Positions 43,371-52,206 of a stretch of 64,000 nt of DNA are shown piece after piece. Source of the stretch: Nitrospira sp. ST-bin5. Its GTDB lineage: Bacteria; Nitrospirota; Nitrospiria; Nitrospirales; Nitrospiraceae. The position numbers and the translations under genes were made by a program. Each line of letters starts with the position of its first letter. Position 1 is the stretch's first letter. The stretch is from assembly GCA_002083555.1 (NCBI GenBank), contig MSXN01000007.1:294609-358608 (forward strand). Direction: 5' to 3'. Below the pieces are notes generated by a model. It saw only the letters and a program-made list of their open reading frames with translations, was not told the DNA's origin and searched no databases.

Positions 43371-43946
43371 CTATGGACCCCAACGGAAGCCAAACATCAG
43401 ACTGATACTGGTTCGGTCTTTCTCCGGCAGGGACGGCTGGAGATTGATGTCGTGGAGATTCACCATCAGCGTTGAGGACAGCGCGATGTTGTGAATGACC
43501 TGATACTCCAAAGAGAGGCCGATGGGAATGTACCAGCTGGTGTCGTTTCGATTGACCTGCGAAGGGCCCGTGCCGCGGTCCAGGTCGGCATGGATGAGAC
43601 CGATGCCGGTGAAGGGCACGAGGTTGAACCCGTTATTCAGCCTGAGGTGGTATTTCCCGACTCCCGCAAAGGCAATCTGGAAGAGATTTCCCGTCGGGCT
43701 GATCTGCATCATCGGCCCGAAGGAAAAGTTCCGGTCAGCATAGTAGTCGATATTGAATCCGAGGGCGAAGACGGTTCCATTGACCGTGCCGGTCGTGAGC
43801 CCGAGGTCCGAGCCAAATCCCCAGCGGTTCTCATCTGCACAGACTGGCCCGGGGAAGATACTGCCCCAAATCAGAATGGCCAACGCGAAAGTTCCGATGA
43901 GGCGGCGTGTCCAAGGGGTCGGTGTGAAGAAATATTGTAAACACAT
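43371..43946 (-). CDS. Outer membrane beta-barrel protein, 191 aa
   Basis: The protein has a signal peptide (cut near VCA at about 37) and a mature part made of alternating hydrophobic strands such as GFGSDLGLTTGTVNG and YIPIGLSLEYQVI. It ends FGFRWGP, an aromatic end near the C-terminus as in eight-stranded barrels. The ligand is unknown. The N-terminus before the signal is odd (MCLQYFFTPTP), and a leaderless promoter fits just upstream. Confidence 0.75.
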   Translation of the reverse strand: MCLQYFFTPTPWTRRLIGTFALAILIWGSIFPGPVCADENRWGFGSDLGLTTGTVNGTVFALGFNIDYYADRNFSFGPMMQISPTGNLFQIAFAGVGKYHLRLNNGFNLVPFTGIGLIHADLDRGTGPSQVNRNDTSWYIPIGLSLEYQVIHNIALSSTLMVNLHDINLQPSLPEKDRTSISLMFGFRWGP

Positions 43947-43952
43947 GTCGGG

Positions 43953-43981
43953 AATCTAGCATAGCATTTTGACTCGAACAA
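43953..43981 (-). promoter_or_regulatory. Promoter for the beta-barrel gene, apparently leaderless
   Basis: On the minus strand TTGTTC (43981-43976) and TAGATT (43958-43953) are spaced by 17 nt, and the ATG follows only 6 nt after the -10. This leaves no room for a Shine-Dalgarno site. Confidence 0.5.
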
Positions 43982-44057
43982 GGCGCTTGAGAGTCGAGTC
44001 GCAGGTGCAGTACCCTCACAAGATGCTCATCGATCTGCGGAGTGGAGATCCGTTACT

Positions 44058-44534
44058 ATGACACCGAAAGATGCTGCCAGCGGCCTCTTTGCCGCACTTC
44101 CGAAACCCATCACGGCCGATCAGATCCAGGAATATGGCATAGAGGTCACCGATGCTCAGGCCCGCCATCTCGCGCGGGAAATCCTGTCGCTGAATCTGTA
44201 TTGGATTCTTGCGGCGGTCGATGCCCACATTCTGCAGAAGTACCGGGAATTGATCGGCGGGCTCTTGCTCGAGTCGGTCACTGCTCAATGGTCGTCGGAT
44301 ACATTCGGCCTGGAGCGCTGGGACGGGTATCGGCTGGAACTCGACGAGCGGCGTGAGCACTATGCGCGGCTGATGGATGACCGGTTGAACCCGATGGGAC
44401 TCAGTGCGGAAGCCGCCACGCTACTGGAAGATCAGAGCGTGGTGTCGTCCGATGACCGGCAGAAGCTGCTGGTGCTCTTGATCGACTATGCACCGGTCGA
44501 TCAGTATGCGGAGCTCCTCGACGACGTCAGGTAA
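44058..44534 (+). CDS. Hypothetical protein, 158 aa
   Basis: The family is not recognised. It is a soluble, largely helical, acidic protein with blocks QARHLAREILSLNLYWILAA and ERREHYARLMDDRLNP. GGAG lies about 10 nt before the ATG. It is convergent with gpmA. A GC-rich stretch ending in five T's (44552-44562) may help to end transcription. Confidence 0.6.
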   Translation: MTPKDAASGLFAALPKPITADQIQEYGIEVTDAQARHLAREILSLNLYWILAAVDAHILQKYRELIGGLLLESVTAQWSSDTFGLERWDGYRLELDERREHYARLMDDRLNPMGLSAEAATLLEDQSVVSSDDRQKLLVLLIDYAPVDQYAELLDDVR

Positions 44535-44559
44535 GCTCCTGCCCTCGAGCGCGCTTTTT

Positions 44560-45165
44560 CTACAGATATCGGTGTGACAACACCTTTCCGTTCTTGTCGA
44601 GTTCGTACAGGAGCGGAGCGCCGGTGGGGATGTTGAGTTCCAGCACCTGTTCCTTGGTGAGTTGCTCCAATTCCATGACCAGGGCGCGCAGGCTGTTGCC
44701 GTGGGCGGCGATCAGAATCGTTTCGTCCTTCAGAACGTATGGCTTGATCTTGTTTTCATAGTAGGGAAGCACTCGCTCGGCCGTATCCTTCAAGCTTTCT
44801 CCCCCTGGCGGGCGCACATCAAAACTCCGGCGCCAAATCTTGACCTGGTCGTCGCCATATTTCTTGGCCGTCTCGGCCTTGTTCAGCCCCTGCAACTCTC
44901 CATACATCCGCTCGTTCAACGCTTTGTCCTTCTCGATCGGAATATTCGTTTGTCCGATTCCCTCGAGCGCCAGGCGCAAAGTTTCATTGGCTCGGGCCAG
45001 GACCGAGGTAAATGCCCGGTTGAAGGTAAAGCCGCGCAGTTTATCGCCGGCATTCTTGGCTTCCTGGATGCCGCGCGGGGACAGCGGAACATCGACCCAA
45101 CCGGTGAACCGGTTTTCCAGATTCCATTGCGATTCACCGTGACGCAGCAAGACCAATCGAGCCAT
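44560..45165 (-). CDS. gpmA: 2,3-bisphosphoglycerate-dependent phosphoglycerate mutase
   Basis: The 201-residue enzyme interconverts 3- and 2-phosphoglycerate. It has the phosphohistidine motif LRHGESQWN, TGWVDVPLSPRG, the ERMYGELQGLNK segment, RRSFDVRPP and HGNSLRALV. The form is shorter than E. coli GpmA (250). Two ATGs lie near the start; AAGGAG directly abuts the first (45171) and stands 6 nt from the second, so 45165 is the start. Confidence 0.94.
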   Translation of the reverse strand: MARLVLLRHGESQWNLENRFTGWVDVPLSPRGIQEAKNAGDKLRGFTFNRAFTSVLARANETLRLALEGIGQTNIPIEKDKALNERMYGELQGLNKAETAKKYGDDQVKIWRRSFDVRPPGGESLKDTAERVLPYYENKIKPYVLKDETILIAAHGNSLRALVMELEQLTKEQVLELNIPTGAPLLYELDKNGKVLSHRYL

Positions 45166-45205
45166 AGTCATCTCCTTTTCTCAGGAAGCCAAGTGCATGT
45201 CAGCA

Positions 45206-45233
45206 AGAATACTGGATCGGCCAATCAAGTCAA
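45206..45233 (-). promoter_or_regulatory. Promoter of gpmA
   Basis: On the minus strand TTGACT (45233-45228) and TATTCT (45211-45206) are spaced by 16 nt, about 40 nt upstream of the gpmA start. Confidence 0.6.
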
Positions 45234-45237
45234 GCCG

Positions 45238-45266
45238 TTGCTTTCATCCGGAACCGGCAGTACCAT
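45238..45266 (+). promoter_or_regulatory. Promoter candidate for the 275-aa gene, divergent from gpmA
   Basis: TTGCTT (45238-45243) and TACCAT (45261-45266) are spaced by 17 nt, 36 nt before the ATG at 45303. It lies back to back with the gpmA promoter. Confidence 0.4.
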
Positions 45267-45302
45267 GCCGCTCTATTCGCTCCACGCAGGAACAGACGAT
45301 CC

Positions 45303-46130
45303 ATGACGGTCCCGCCGGCAGCTGATATGAATTGGTCCGCGCTTGAATCTTGGTGGTGTGGGATGGGCGCGCGGCTGGCAGTGCTGGACCGGGCGCAGGC
45401 CTTCTTCACCGCCGTTCAGGCGGGCAATCATTTCGATCGCATTGCCCAGGTCGGGGCACAGGCCGACTATGTGCTGTTCGTGCTCATGCGCTACTGGGTG
45501 CCGACCGTGCTGCCCCCGCCGGGCCGTGAGCGGTTGACCAAGAGCGATCCGGACTACTGGCTTGAATCGGAACACATTCTCAAGGCGGCCGCCGTTCGCT
45601 TGCGGGAACTGAAGCCGCTGATCGAATTGCTGACCGCCCCTGGCCCCTTATCCGAATCCTCTCAAGGGAAAGGGCTGAGCGCGTCGCCGGTCACAGAGGT
45701 TGAACTGGCGAACATCGTAGAAGGGATCGCCGAAGCCGCAGGGACCTACGGTGGCCCGGACTACACGTCGATCGTCAAAGCATTCGACCCAGTGCCCCTC
45801 CGTCAGACCCAGCCGTTCAAGCACAACAAGAAACATAGCGCCGAACTGTGGGTGGTCTTTCTGCTGCGTGAACACTTCCGCAGTCTCGGCCTGGGAAAAG
45901 ACCGCTACTGGCCGCTGGTCGCCCCGCTCTGTGCTGCCGCCGGTATTCTGAATCCCAACGGCCAGCCCTATCCGCCGGACGAACTCAAGTCCTGGTGGCA
46001 GAAAAACTGGCCGCGCACGTATACCCAGCTTGAACAGCGACAGGAAGCGACCGATGCGGGCGGGGCCGCATACGAACAGGACTTTCAATGGTTCCAGGCC
46101 TGGATGGGCTGGCAACAGGGAAGAGGTTGA
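45303..46130 (+). CDS. Hypothetical protein, 275 aa
   Basis: The family is not recognised. It is soluble, rich in Trp and Pro, with helical stretches (VLDRAQAFFTAVQAGNHFD, ELWVVFLLREHFRSLGLG) and an aromatic C-terminus (DFQWFQAWMGWQQ). No signal peptide or metal motif is seen. It may be a non-catalytic scaffold, but that is a guess. Confidence 0.6.
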   Translation: MTVPPAADMNWSALESWWCGMGARLAVLDRAQAFFTAVQAGNHFDRIAQVGAQADYVLFVLMRYWVPTVLPPPGRERLTKSDPDYWLESEHILKAAAVRLRELKPLIELLTAPGPLSESSQGKGLSASPVTEVELANIVEGIAEAAGTYGGPDYTSIVKAFDPVPLRQTQPFKHNKKHSAELWVVFLLREHFRSLGLGKDRYWPLVAPLCAAAGILNPNGQPYPPDELKSWWQKNWPRTYTQLEQRQEATDAGGAAYEQDFQWFQAWMGWQQGRG

Positions 46131-46160
46131 CGGAATTTCTCGGACCGTTGCTTGGAGGAA

Positions 46161-46832
46161 TTAGGTAGAGATAGTCGAAACAGGCTTCGCCGGTCGTGTC
46201 GGGATCTTGTCTCCGTCCAGCTGTCCTTCCTCAAGCATTTTGGCCACGCCGGCCAGCGCAATCACGTAGAGCGCGATTCCCACGTAGATAACATACGGCT
46301 GGACCCCGCCGGCGTCCTGCAAGGCGGCCTCCTGCGCTGTGGGGCTGAGCTTTCCCGCTTTTTTGATCTCGGCGATCTCTTCCTTGCAGTGCCAGTAGTA
46401 CAGGTAGTTGGCCGTGGCGCCGGCCATGACGCTCCACACGAGGCCGACGGTCATGTCGCCGGTGACATAGGTCGAGGCCATGGGGCCGATGGCGTACACA
46501 AAGGCGTGGAGATACATCTTCCGGTAGAGAAACCAGAGAAACGAAATGTACAGGAAGGCCGGCCAGTTCCAACTGAGAGCGAATCTTGGCTGCCCGTCGG
46601 AGGAAAACTTCTTGAACTGTTCGAGGTAATAATCGGCCTTCGGGCCCACGAACTGCCGCCAGAGATCCTGATCGGTTGCGAGGGGCGTGTAAGGTGTTGC
46701 TTCGGGTGGCGCACCAGCAGTCGTACTCCCAGCGGAGTCGGCAGACGAGGTGAGGGCGAGGGCCATTCCACATTGCGCGCAGAAGTTGGCGTCTTCAGAG
46801 TTCTGTTGGCGACAGTGCTGACAGGGTTTCAT
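46161..46832 (-). CDS. Zinc-ribbon membrane protein with DUF2628-like domain
   Basis: The protein of about 223 residues starts with a zinc ribbon (CQHC ... CAQC), then a low-complexity linker and a region with a DUF2628-like look: SWNWPAFLYISFLWFLYRKMY, followed by two or three TM helices (VIYVGIALYVIALAGVAKM). Such proteins lie in the inner membrane with the ribbon inside. The ATG at 46832 begins directly at the ribbon; 46850 is an upstream alternative. No clear ribosome site is seen. Confidence 0.7.
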   Translation of the reverse strand: MKPCQHCRQQNSEDANFCAQCGMALALTSSADSAGSTTAGAPPEATPYTPLATDQDLWRQFVGPKADYYLEQFKKFSSDGQPRFALSWNWPAFLYISFLWFLYRKMYLHAFVYAIGPMASTYVTGDMTVGLVWSVMAGATANYLYYWHCKEEIAEIKKAGKLSPTAQEAALQDAGGVQPYVIYVGIALYVIALAGVAKMLEEGQLDGDKIPTRPAKPVSTIST

Positions 46833-47054
46833 GGATACGCAGTTTATCATACTCGGACATCCGGGCTGAGGCCTTATTGTGCGGAGCCGGATAGGTTACG
46901 GTCTGATACCGTGGAGGAAGTGAGCAATTAGATGCCTGCGTCTAAACACCCTGAAGGAACGGGCTGAAATCCTCCCTGGAGGCCGTCGCCGTTATTGATT
47001 TCGACTCAACCCTATGCTAGCTTTCCCCTTCTTTCTTGAGGGGATACGTCTGCC

Positions 47055-48272
47055 ATGCCGACAGAGGAACTTAAAGATTACGCAGCCAAGTATTTGATGC
47101 AAACCTATGCGCGTCAGCCGATTTCAATCGTGCGGGGGCGTGGAGCCAAGGTCTACGACATGGAAGGCCGGGAGTACATCGACTTTGTCGGTGGCATCGC
47201 GGTCAATATTTTGGGGCATGGCCATCCGGATTTGGTGCAAGCGATCCAGCGCCAGGCGGCGCAGCTGATCCACGTCTCGAATCTCTACTACACCGAGCCG
47301 CAGGTCAGACTCGCCCAAATGCTGGTCGATCATTCGTGCGCCGACCGGGTCTTTTTCTGCAACAGCGGCGCGGAGGCGAATGAAGCGGCGATTAAGCTGG
47401 CGCGGCGCTACGGGCATGAGAAGCACGGAGCGAACCGATTCGAGATCATCACGATGAAGAACTCTTTCCACGGCCGCACGATGGCAACGCTGACGGCGAC
47501 CGGCCAGGAGAAGGTACAGAAAGGCTTTGGGCCGCTCGTTCCGGGGTTTGTCTATGCGCCCTTCAACGATTTTGCGGCGATTGAATCGCTCGTGACGGAC
47601 AAGACGACCGCGATCATGCTGGAGCCGATCCAGGGTGAGGGGGGCGTGCATGTCGCCGATCAAGCCTATCTGAAGAATCTGCGGGAGCTGTGCACGCAGA
47701 AGGATATCCTCCTGATTTTCGACGAAGTCCAGACGGGAATGGGGCGAACGGGGACGTTGTTTGCCTATGAGCAGCTGGGCGTGGAGCCCGACATCATGAC
47801 GCTTGCCAAGGGGCTCGGCGGAGGGATGCCGATCGGCGCCTGTTTGGCCAAAGAGGCGGTCGCTGCAGTCTTCACGGCCGGGTCGCATGCCTCGACATTC
47901 GGCGGCAATCCGTTGGCCTGCGCTGCGGGGCTCGCGGTCTGTCGGATCTTGATCGAAGGGCGTGTGCTTGAGCAGGCCCGGCGCATGGGGGATTATCTGG
48001 CTAAAGGGCTGGCCGACTTCAAAGACCGCCATCGCGCGGTGCGGGACGTTCGAGGATTGGGGTTGTTACAGGGCCTGGAAGTGGAGATTGATGCGAAAGC
48101 CGTCGTGGCGGACTGTTTGAGCCGCGGCGTGCTGGTGAATGCCACTAGTGAACGGGTGCTGCGCTTTGTGCCGCCGCTCATCATTTCCCAAGCGGAAATC
48201 GATCGCGTCCTGGAGACGTTGTCGTCGATCTTCAATCAACGGACGATGGCGGAAAAGGATCAGCCGCACTGA
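47055..48272 (+). CDS. argD: Acetylornithine aminotransferase
   Basis: The 405-residue PLP enzyme makes N-acetylornithine in arginine synthesis and may also serve in lysine synthesis. Visible are FVGGIAVNILGHGHPD, SGAEANEAAIKLAR, MEPIQGEGG-like (here LEPIQGEGGVHVAD), DEVQTGMGRTG and the PLP lysine in TLAKGLGGGMPIG. First gene of the arg-lys run, it ends 1 nt before argF. A weak -10-like TATGCT is present at 47013. Confidence 0.95.
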   Translation: MPTEELKDYAAKYLMQTYARQPISIVRGRGAKVYDMEGREYIDFVGGIAVNILGHGHPDLVQAIQRQAAQLIHVSNLYYTEPQVRLAQMLVDHSCADRVFFCNSGAEANEAAIKLARRYGHEKHGANRFEIITMKNSFHGRTMATLTATGQEKVQKGFGPLVPGFVYAPFNDFAAIESLVTDKTTAIMLEPIQGEGGVHVADQAYLKNLRELCTQKDILLIFDEVQTGMGRTGTLFAYEQLGVEPDIMTLAKGLGGGMPIGACLAKEAVAAVFTAGSHASTFGGNPLACAAGLAVCRILIEGRVLEQARRMGDYLAKGLADFKDRHRAVRDVRGLGLLQGLEVEIDAKAVVADCLSRGVLVNATSERVLRFVPPLIISQAEIDRVLETLSSIFNQRTMAEKDQPH

Positions 48273-48273
48273 T

Positions 48274-49251
48274 ATGACAACTTCACGCAAATCGAAGAAG
48301 CGGGCCGCCTCATTTGCCAAGGACTTACTGGATGTGGCGACAATGCCACGTCCCCAAATCGAGGCATTGCTGCGGCTGGCGACGGAGTTGAAGACGAAGT
48401 TGCGACGAGGAACGGCCCATTCGTTGTTGGCGGGGAAAACGCTCGGGCTGCTCTTTCAGAAGCCGTCGACCAGGACTCGCGTGTCGTTCGAGGCCGGCAT
48501 GAACCAGTTGGGCGGCCATGCGATGGTCCTGCCTATGGCGGATATTCAACTTTCACGGGGCGAGAGTGTGCCGGATACCGCTCGTGTGCTGTCACGGTAC
48601 CTCGACGGGATCGTGATCCGCACGTACGACCACGGCATTGTCAAGGAGTGGGCGGAAGAAGCCGCCATGCCGGTGATTAACGGATTGACCGATCTGAGCC
48701 ATCCCTGCCAGGCGCTGTCTGACTTGATGACCATCAAGGAAAAGAAGGGGCGTCTCAAAGGGCTGAAGCTCGCCTATGTCGGCGACGGGAACAATGTGGC
48801 GAATTCGTTGATTGAGGCGGCTGCCAAGGTGGGAATGCACATCGCGTTGGGGTGTCCCATCGGGTATCAACCGGATCAGCATGTGGTGGATCGGGCACGG
48901 CAGGAAGCGGCGCGGAGCGGGTCGGATATCGAAGTGGGAGTCGATCCGCAGATTGCGGTGAAAGACGCCGATGTCCTGTACACCGACGTCTGGATCAGCA
49001 TGGGGCGCGAACGGGAGCAAGCCCGGCGTTTGCGGACGCTGGCGCCCTATCAGTTGAACGGGCGGTTGCTACAGAAAGCGAAACCCGGTGCCATTGTCAT
49101 GCATTGCTTGCCGGCGCATCGCGGCGAGGAAATTACGGCCGAGGTGCTCGACGGGCCCCAGTCCGTGGTGATCGATCAAGCAGAAAACCGGCTGCATATG
49201 CAGAAAGCGATCTTGGTTCAGTTGCTGACTCAGAAGAAAGGCAGGGCATAA
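48274..49251 (+). CDS. argF: Ornithine carbamoyltransferase
   Basis: The 325-residue enzyme joins ornithine and carbamoyl phosphate. It shows KPSTRTRVSFE (carbamoyl phosphate site), LSHPCQALSDLMT, VGDGNNVANSL, and the ornithine site HCLPAHRG. A longer frame upstream (48139) is rejected, since the ATG at 48274 follows the argD stop by one base and gives the family length. Confidence 0.96.
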   Translation: MTTSRKSKKRAASFAKDLLDVATMPRPQIEALLRLATELKTKLRRGTAHSLLAGKTLGLLFQKPSTRTRVSFEAGMNQLGGHAMVLPMADIQLSRGESVPDTARVLSRYLDGIVIRTYDHGIVKEWAEEAAMPVINGLTDLSHPCQALSDLMTIKEKKGRLKGLKLAYVGDGNNVANSLIEAAAKVGMHIALGCPIGYQPDQHVVDRARQEAARSGSDIEVGVDPQIAVKDADVLYTDVWISMGREREQARRLRTLAPYQLNGRLLQKAKPGAIVMHCLPAHRGEEITAEVLDGPQSVVIDQAENRLHMQKAILVQLLTQKKGRA

Positions 49252-49260
49252 GCACTCATC

Positions 49261-50475
49261 ATGAAACAGACGTCGATCAAGAAAATTGTCCTCGCGTATT
49301 CCGGCGGGCTTGATACCTCAGTCATCTTGAAGTGGTTGCAGGAAACCTATCAGGCGGAAGTGATTGCGTTTTGTGCGGACCTTGGCCAGGGCGAAGACTT
49401 GCAGGCGATCAAAGCCAAAGCCAAGAAACTTGGCGTGAAGAAAGTCTATGTCGAAGATCTGCGCGAGACCTTCGTGAAGGACTATGTGTTCCCGATGCTG
49501 CGCGGGAATGCGATGTACGAAGGCTGTTATCTCCTGGGGACGTCGATCGCGCGGCCGCTCATTGCACGCCGCCAGGCCGAAATTGCGCTGCAGGAAGGCG
49601 CCGAGGCCGTGTCCCATGGTGCAACCGGAAAAGGAAACGATCAGGTCCGGTTCGAATTGACGTATATGGCGCTGGCTCCTGGCTTGAAGATCATCGCGCC
49701 CTGGCGTGAGTGGACCCTGCGGTCCCGGCGGGAGTGTATTGAATACGCCGACAAGCATGGCATTCCCGTGACGGCCACAAAAGCCAAGCCCTACAGCATG
49801 GATCTGAATCTGTTCCATGTGAGTTACGAGGGCGGCATCCTCGAAGATCCCTGGAAATCTCCGCCGGATGAGATTTTCCAGATGACGGTGTCTCCCGAGA
49901 AAGCACCGAACAAGCCGTTGGAAGTCGAAATTGAGTATGAGCAAGGGAACCCGGTCGCCGTTGACGGCAAAAAGATGAGCCCGGCAAAGTTGCTCGCGCA
50001 TCTCAACAAGCTGGGCGGCGCCCATGGGATTGGCCGGGTCGATCTAGTCGAAAACCGCTATGTCGGGATGAAGTCCCGTGGTGTGTACGAAACGCCGGGC
50101 GGGACGATTCTGCACGTCGCGCATCGCGGACTCGAATCGCTGACGATGGATCGTGAAGTGCTGCATTTCCGCGACAGTTTGATCCCGCGCTTCGCCGATC
50201 TGATTTACAACGGATACTGGTTCAGCCCCGAACGGGAAATGATCCAGACGGCGATCGACGAAGCCCAGAAGGACGTGTCAGGAACCGCACGCGTGAAACT
50301 CTACAAGGGCAGCTGTACGCTGGCGGGCCGCAAGTCAAAGAATTCGTTGTATCGGCTGGATATTGCGACGTTTGAAGAAGACGACGTGTATAACCAGAAA
50401 GACGCCGAGGGCTTCATCCGGTTGAACGCATTGCGTCTGAAAATCCGGGCACAAAGGCGGAAGGCGAAGTCCTAA
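49261..50475 (+). CDS. argG: Argininosuccinate synthase
   Basis: The 404-residue enzyme condenses citrulline and aspartate with ATP. It has the PP-loop [34 protein letters not shown] and RRECIEYA, all typical. It overlaps argH by one base (TAATG). Confidence 0.97.
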   Translation: MKQTSIKKIVLAYSGGLDTSVILKWLQETYQAEVIAFCADLGQGEDLQAIKAKAKKLGVKKVYVEDLRETFVKDYVFPMLRGNAMYEGCYLLGTSIARPLIARRQAEIALQEGAEAVSHGATGKGNDQVRFELTYMALAPGLKIIAPWREWTLRSRRECIEYADKHGIPVTATKAKPYSMDLNLFHVSYEGGILEDPWKSPPDEIFQMTVSPEKAPNKPLEVEIEYEQGNPVAVDGKKMSPAKLLAHLNKLGGAHGIGRVDLVENRYVGMKSRGVYETPGGTILHVAHRGLESLTMDREVLHFRDSLIPRFADLIYNGYWFSPEREMIQTAIDEAQKDVSGTARVKLYKGSCTLAGRKSKNSLYRLDIATFEEDDVYNQKDAEGFIRLNALRLKIRAQRRKAKS

Positions 50476-51887
50476 TGGCCAGTCGGAAATCCGGCAAAGC
50501 CGGGACAGGCAAGCCGAGCAAAGCATGGGCGGGGCGGTTTCGCGAGCCCACCGACCGGTTGGTGGAAGCCTTCACGCGATCGATTGCGGTGGACAAGCGG
50601 CTCTATGCGCAGGATATCCGCGGCAGCATCGCCCATTGCCAGACGCTGGCCAAAGCCGGGGTGCTCACCCGCCGCGAGACCGCGACGATCATCCGCGGCT
50701 TGCAGCTGGTGCAGCACGAACTGGAACGGGAGCGGTTCACGTTTCTGCCGGAAGACGAAGATATTCACATGGCGATCGAGCGTCGGTTGACCGAGTTGAT
50801 CGGGCCGGTCGGCGGCAAATTGCATACGGGGCGCAGCCGGAACGATCAGGTGGCCCTTGATGTGCGGCTCTTCGTGCGAGATCAGCTTACGATTCTGATC
50901 GGACGCCTCACGGAATTTCAACGGGTGCTGGTGACGCAGGCAACGGAACATCTCGATGTCCCGATGCCGGGCTACACGCATTTGCAGCGCGCGCAGCCCG
51001 TCCTGTTGGCCCATCATCTGCTGGCGTACGTGGAAATGTTTCTGCGCGATAAGGCGCGTCTCGCGGATGCGCGGACGCGGGTCAACGTGATGCCGCTGGG
51101 TTCCGGGGCGCTGGCGGGATCGAATTATCCGGTGGACCGGCTCTATACCGCGGAATTGTTGGATTTCCCTGCGGTGACGCAAAATAGCCTCGACGCGGTG
51201 TCCGACCGTGACTTCATGATTGAAGTGGCATCCGCGTTAGCGATCGTGATGATGCACTTATCGCGTATGAGCGAAGAACTCATTCTCTGGGCCACGCAGG
51301 AATTTCATTTCGTGGATCTGCCGGACGGATTCTGCACCGGCAGCAGCATGATGCCCCAGAAAAAGAATCCCGATGTGCCAGAGTTGGTGCGCGGGAAGAC
51401 CGGCCGTGTCTACGGTCATCTCATCGGACTGATGACGACGTTGAAGTCCTTGCCGCTCAGTTACAACCGCGATTTACAGGAAGATAAACCGGCGCTGTTC
51501 GACGCGCTTGACACCACGCAAGACTGTGTCGAAGTCATGACGGAGTTGATGCGTCGGCTGAAAGTGGACCGGGCCGCGCTGACCCGCGCCCTCACGGGCG
51601 GCGGGATGTTGGCAACGGAGCTGGCTGACTATTTAGTGATCAAGGGTGTACCATTTCGGGAAGCGCACGCGATCACCGGTCGGGTCGTCCGGTGGGCCTT
51701 GGATGCCGGGCGCGAACTCTCCGAACTCACCGTCAAAGAGCTCTGCGTGTTTTCGCCTCGCTTCGAGAAATCCGTGCTGGATCGGCTCACAGTGCAGGGG
51801 GCCATCGACCGGAAGGCGCAGATTGGTGGAACTGCCAGGTTGCAAGTGGTTCGCCGCCTGAAGGAATTGGCGAAGTTGTTGGCATGA
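50475..51887 (+). CDS. argH: Argininosuccinate lyase
   Basis: The 470-residue enzyme splits argininosuccinate to arginine and fumarate. Fumarase-superfamily signature GSSMMPQKKNPD is intact, as are TGRSRNDQVA and MPGYTHLQRAQP. An extra basic N-terminal stretch (ASRKSGKAGTGKPSKAW) precedes the normal start. It overlaps the next lipoprotein gene by 4 nt. Confidence 0.96.
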   Translation: MASRKSGKAGTGKPSKAWAGRFREPTDRLVEAFTRSIAVDKRLYAQDIRGSIAHCQTLAKAGVLTRRETATIIRGLQLVQHELERERFTFLPEDEDIHMAIERRLTELIGPVGGKLHTGRSRNDQVALDVRLFVRDQLTILIGRLTEFQRVLVTQATEHLDVPMPGYTHLQRAQPVLLAHHLLAYVEMFLRDKARLADARTRVNVMPLGSGALAGSNYPVDRLYTAELLDFPAVTQNSLDAVSDRDFMIEVASALAIVMMHLSRMSEELILWATQEFHFVDLPDGFCTGSSMMPQKKNPDVPELVRGKTGRVYGHLIGLMTTLKSLPLSYNRDLQEDKPALFDALDTTQDCVEVMTELMRRLKVDRAALTRALTGGGMLATELADYLVIKGVPFREAHAITGRVVRWALDAGRELSELTVKELCVFSPRFEKSVLDRLTVQGAIDRKAQIGGTARLQVVRRLKELAKLLA

Positions 51888-52150
51888 TACAAACGAGTGA
51901 CATGTTTCTTGCCGGTGTGAGCCTGACCGTATTGACCGTCGTGACGGGTTGCGGTGTTGTGGGTGCTCCCATTGCTCCTGAAAACGTGGGCGTCAATCCG
52001 ACGATTGCCAGACAGAAGATGGAGTTGAAAAAACTGGGAGAGACTCAAGAGGCAGTCAATCCAGCAACATCTTCGGATCAGGTCGCGCCGGGCGAGATCA
52101 AAGGACAGGATGAAGAGTTGCCGCCCTTGCGGCCGGTTGGAACGAGATAG
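51884..52150 (+). CDS. Small lipoprotein between argH and lysA (LptM/LppL-like)
   Basis: The 88-residue protein has a signal segment and lipobox VTGC (Cys23), followed by GVVGAPIAPENVGV and a polar tail rich in Pro and Glu. In many Gram-negative bacteria a tiny lipoprotein (LppL, now LptM) sits next to lysA or dapF and helps mature the LptD assembly. The C-G-x2-G-x-P/I-x-P look and position agree, but identity is low, so this is a positional inference. Its start overlaps the argH stop (ATGA). Confidence 0.65.
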   Translation: MIQTSDMFLAGVSLTVLTVVTGCGVVGAPIAPENVGVNPTIARQKMELKKLGETQEAVNPATSSDQVAPGEIKGQDEELPPLRPVGTR

Positions 52151-52206
52151 TGGGGGCAGAGAACTTTCGGCGAGTGGACTCAACTTACTGAACAAGGATT
52201 GTGACG

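Noticed and set aside
46152..46931. Plus-strand 259-codon frame
   Set aside because: Antisense of the zinc-ribbon DUF2628-like gene, which has clear CxxC pairs and membrane helices.
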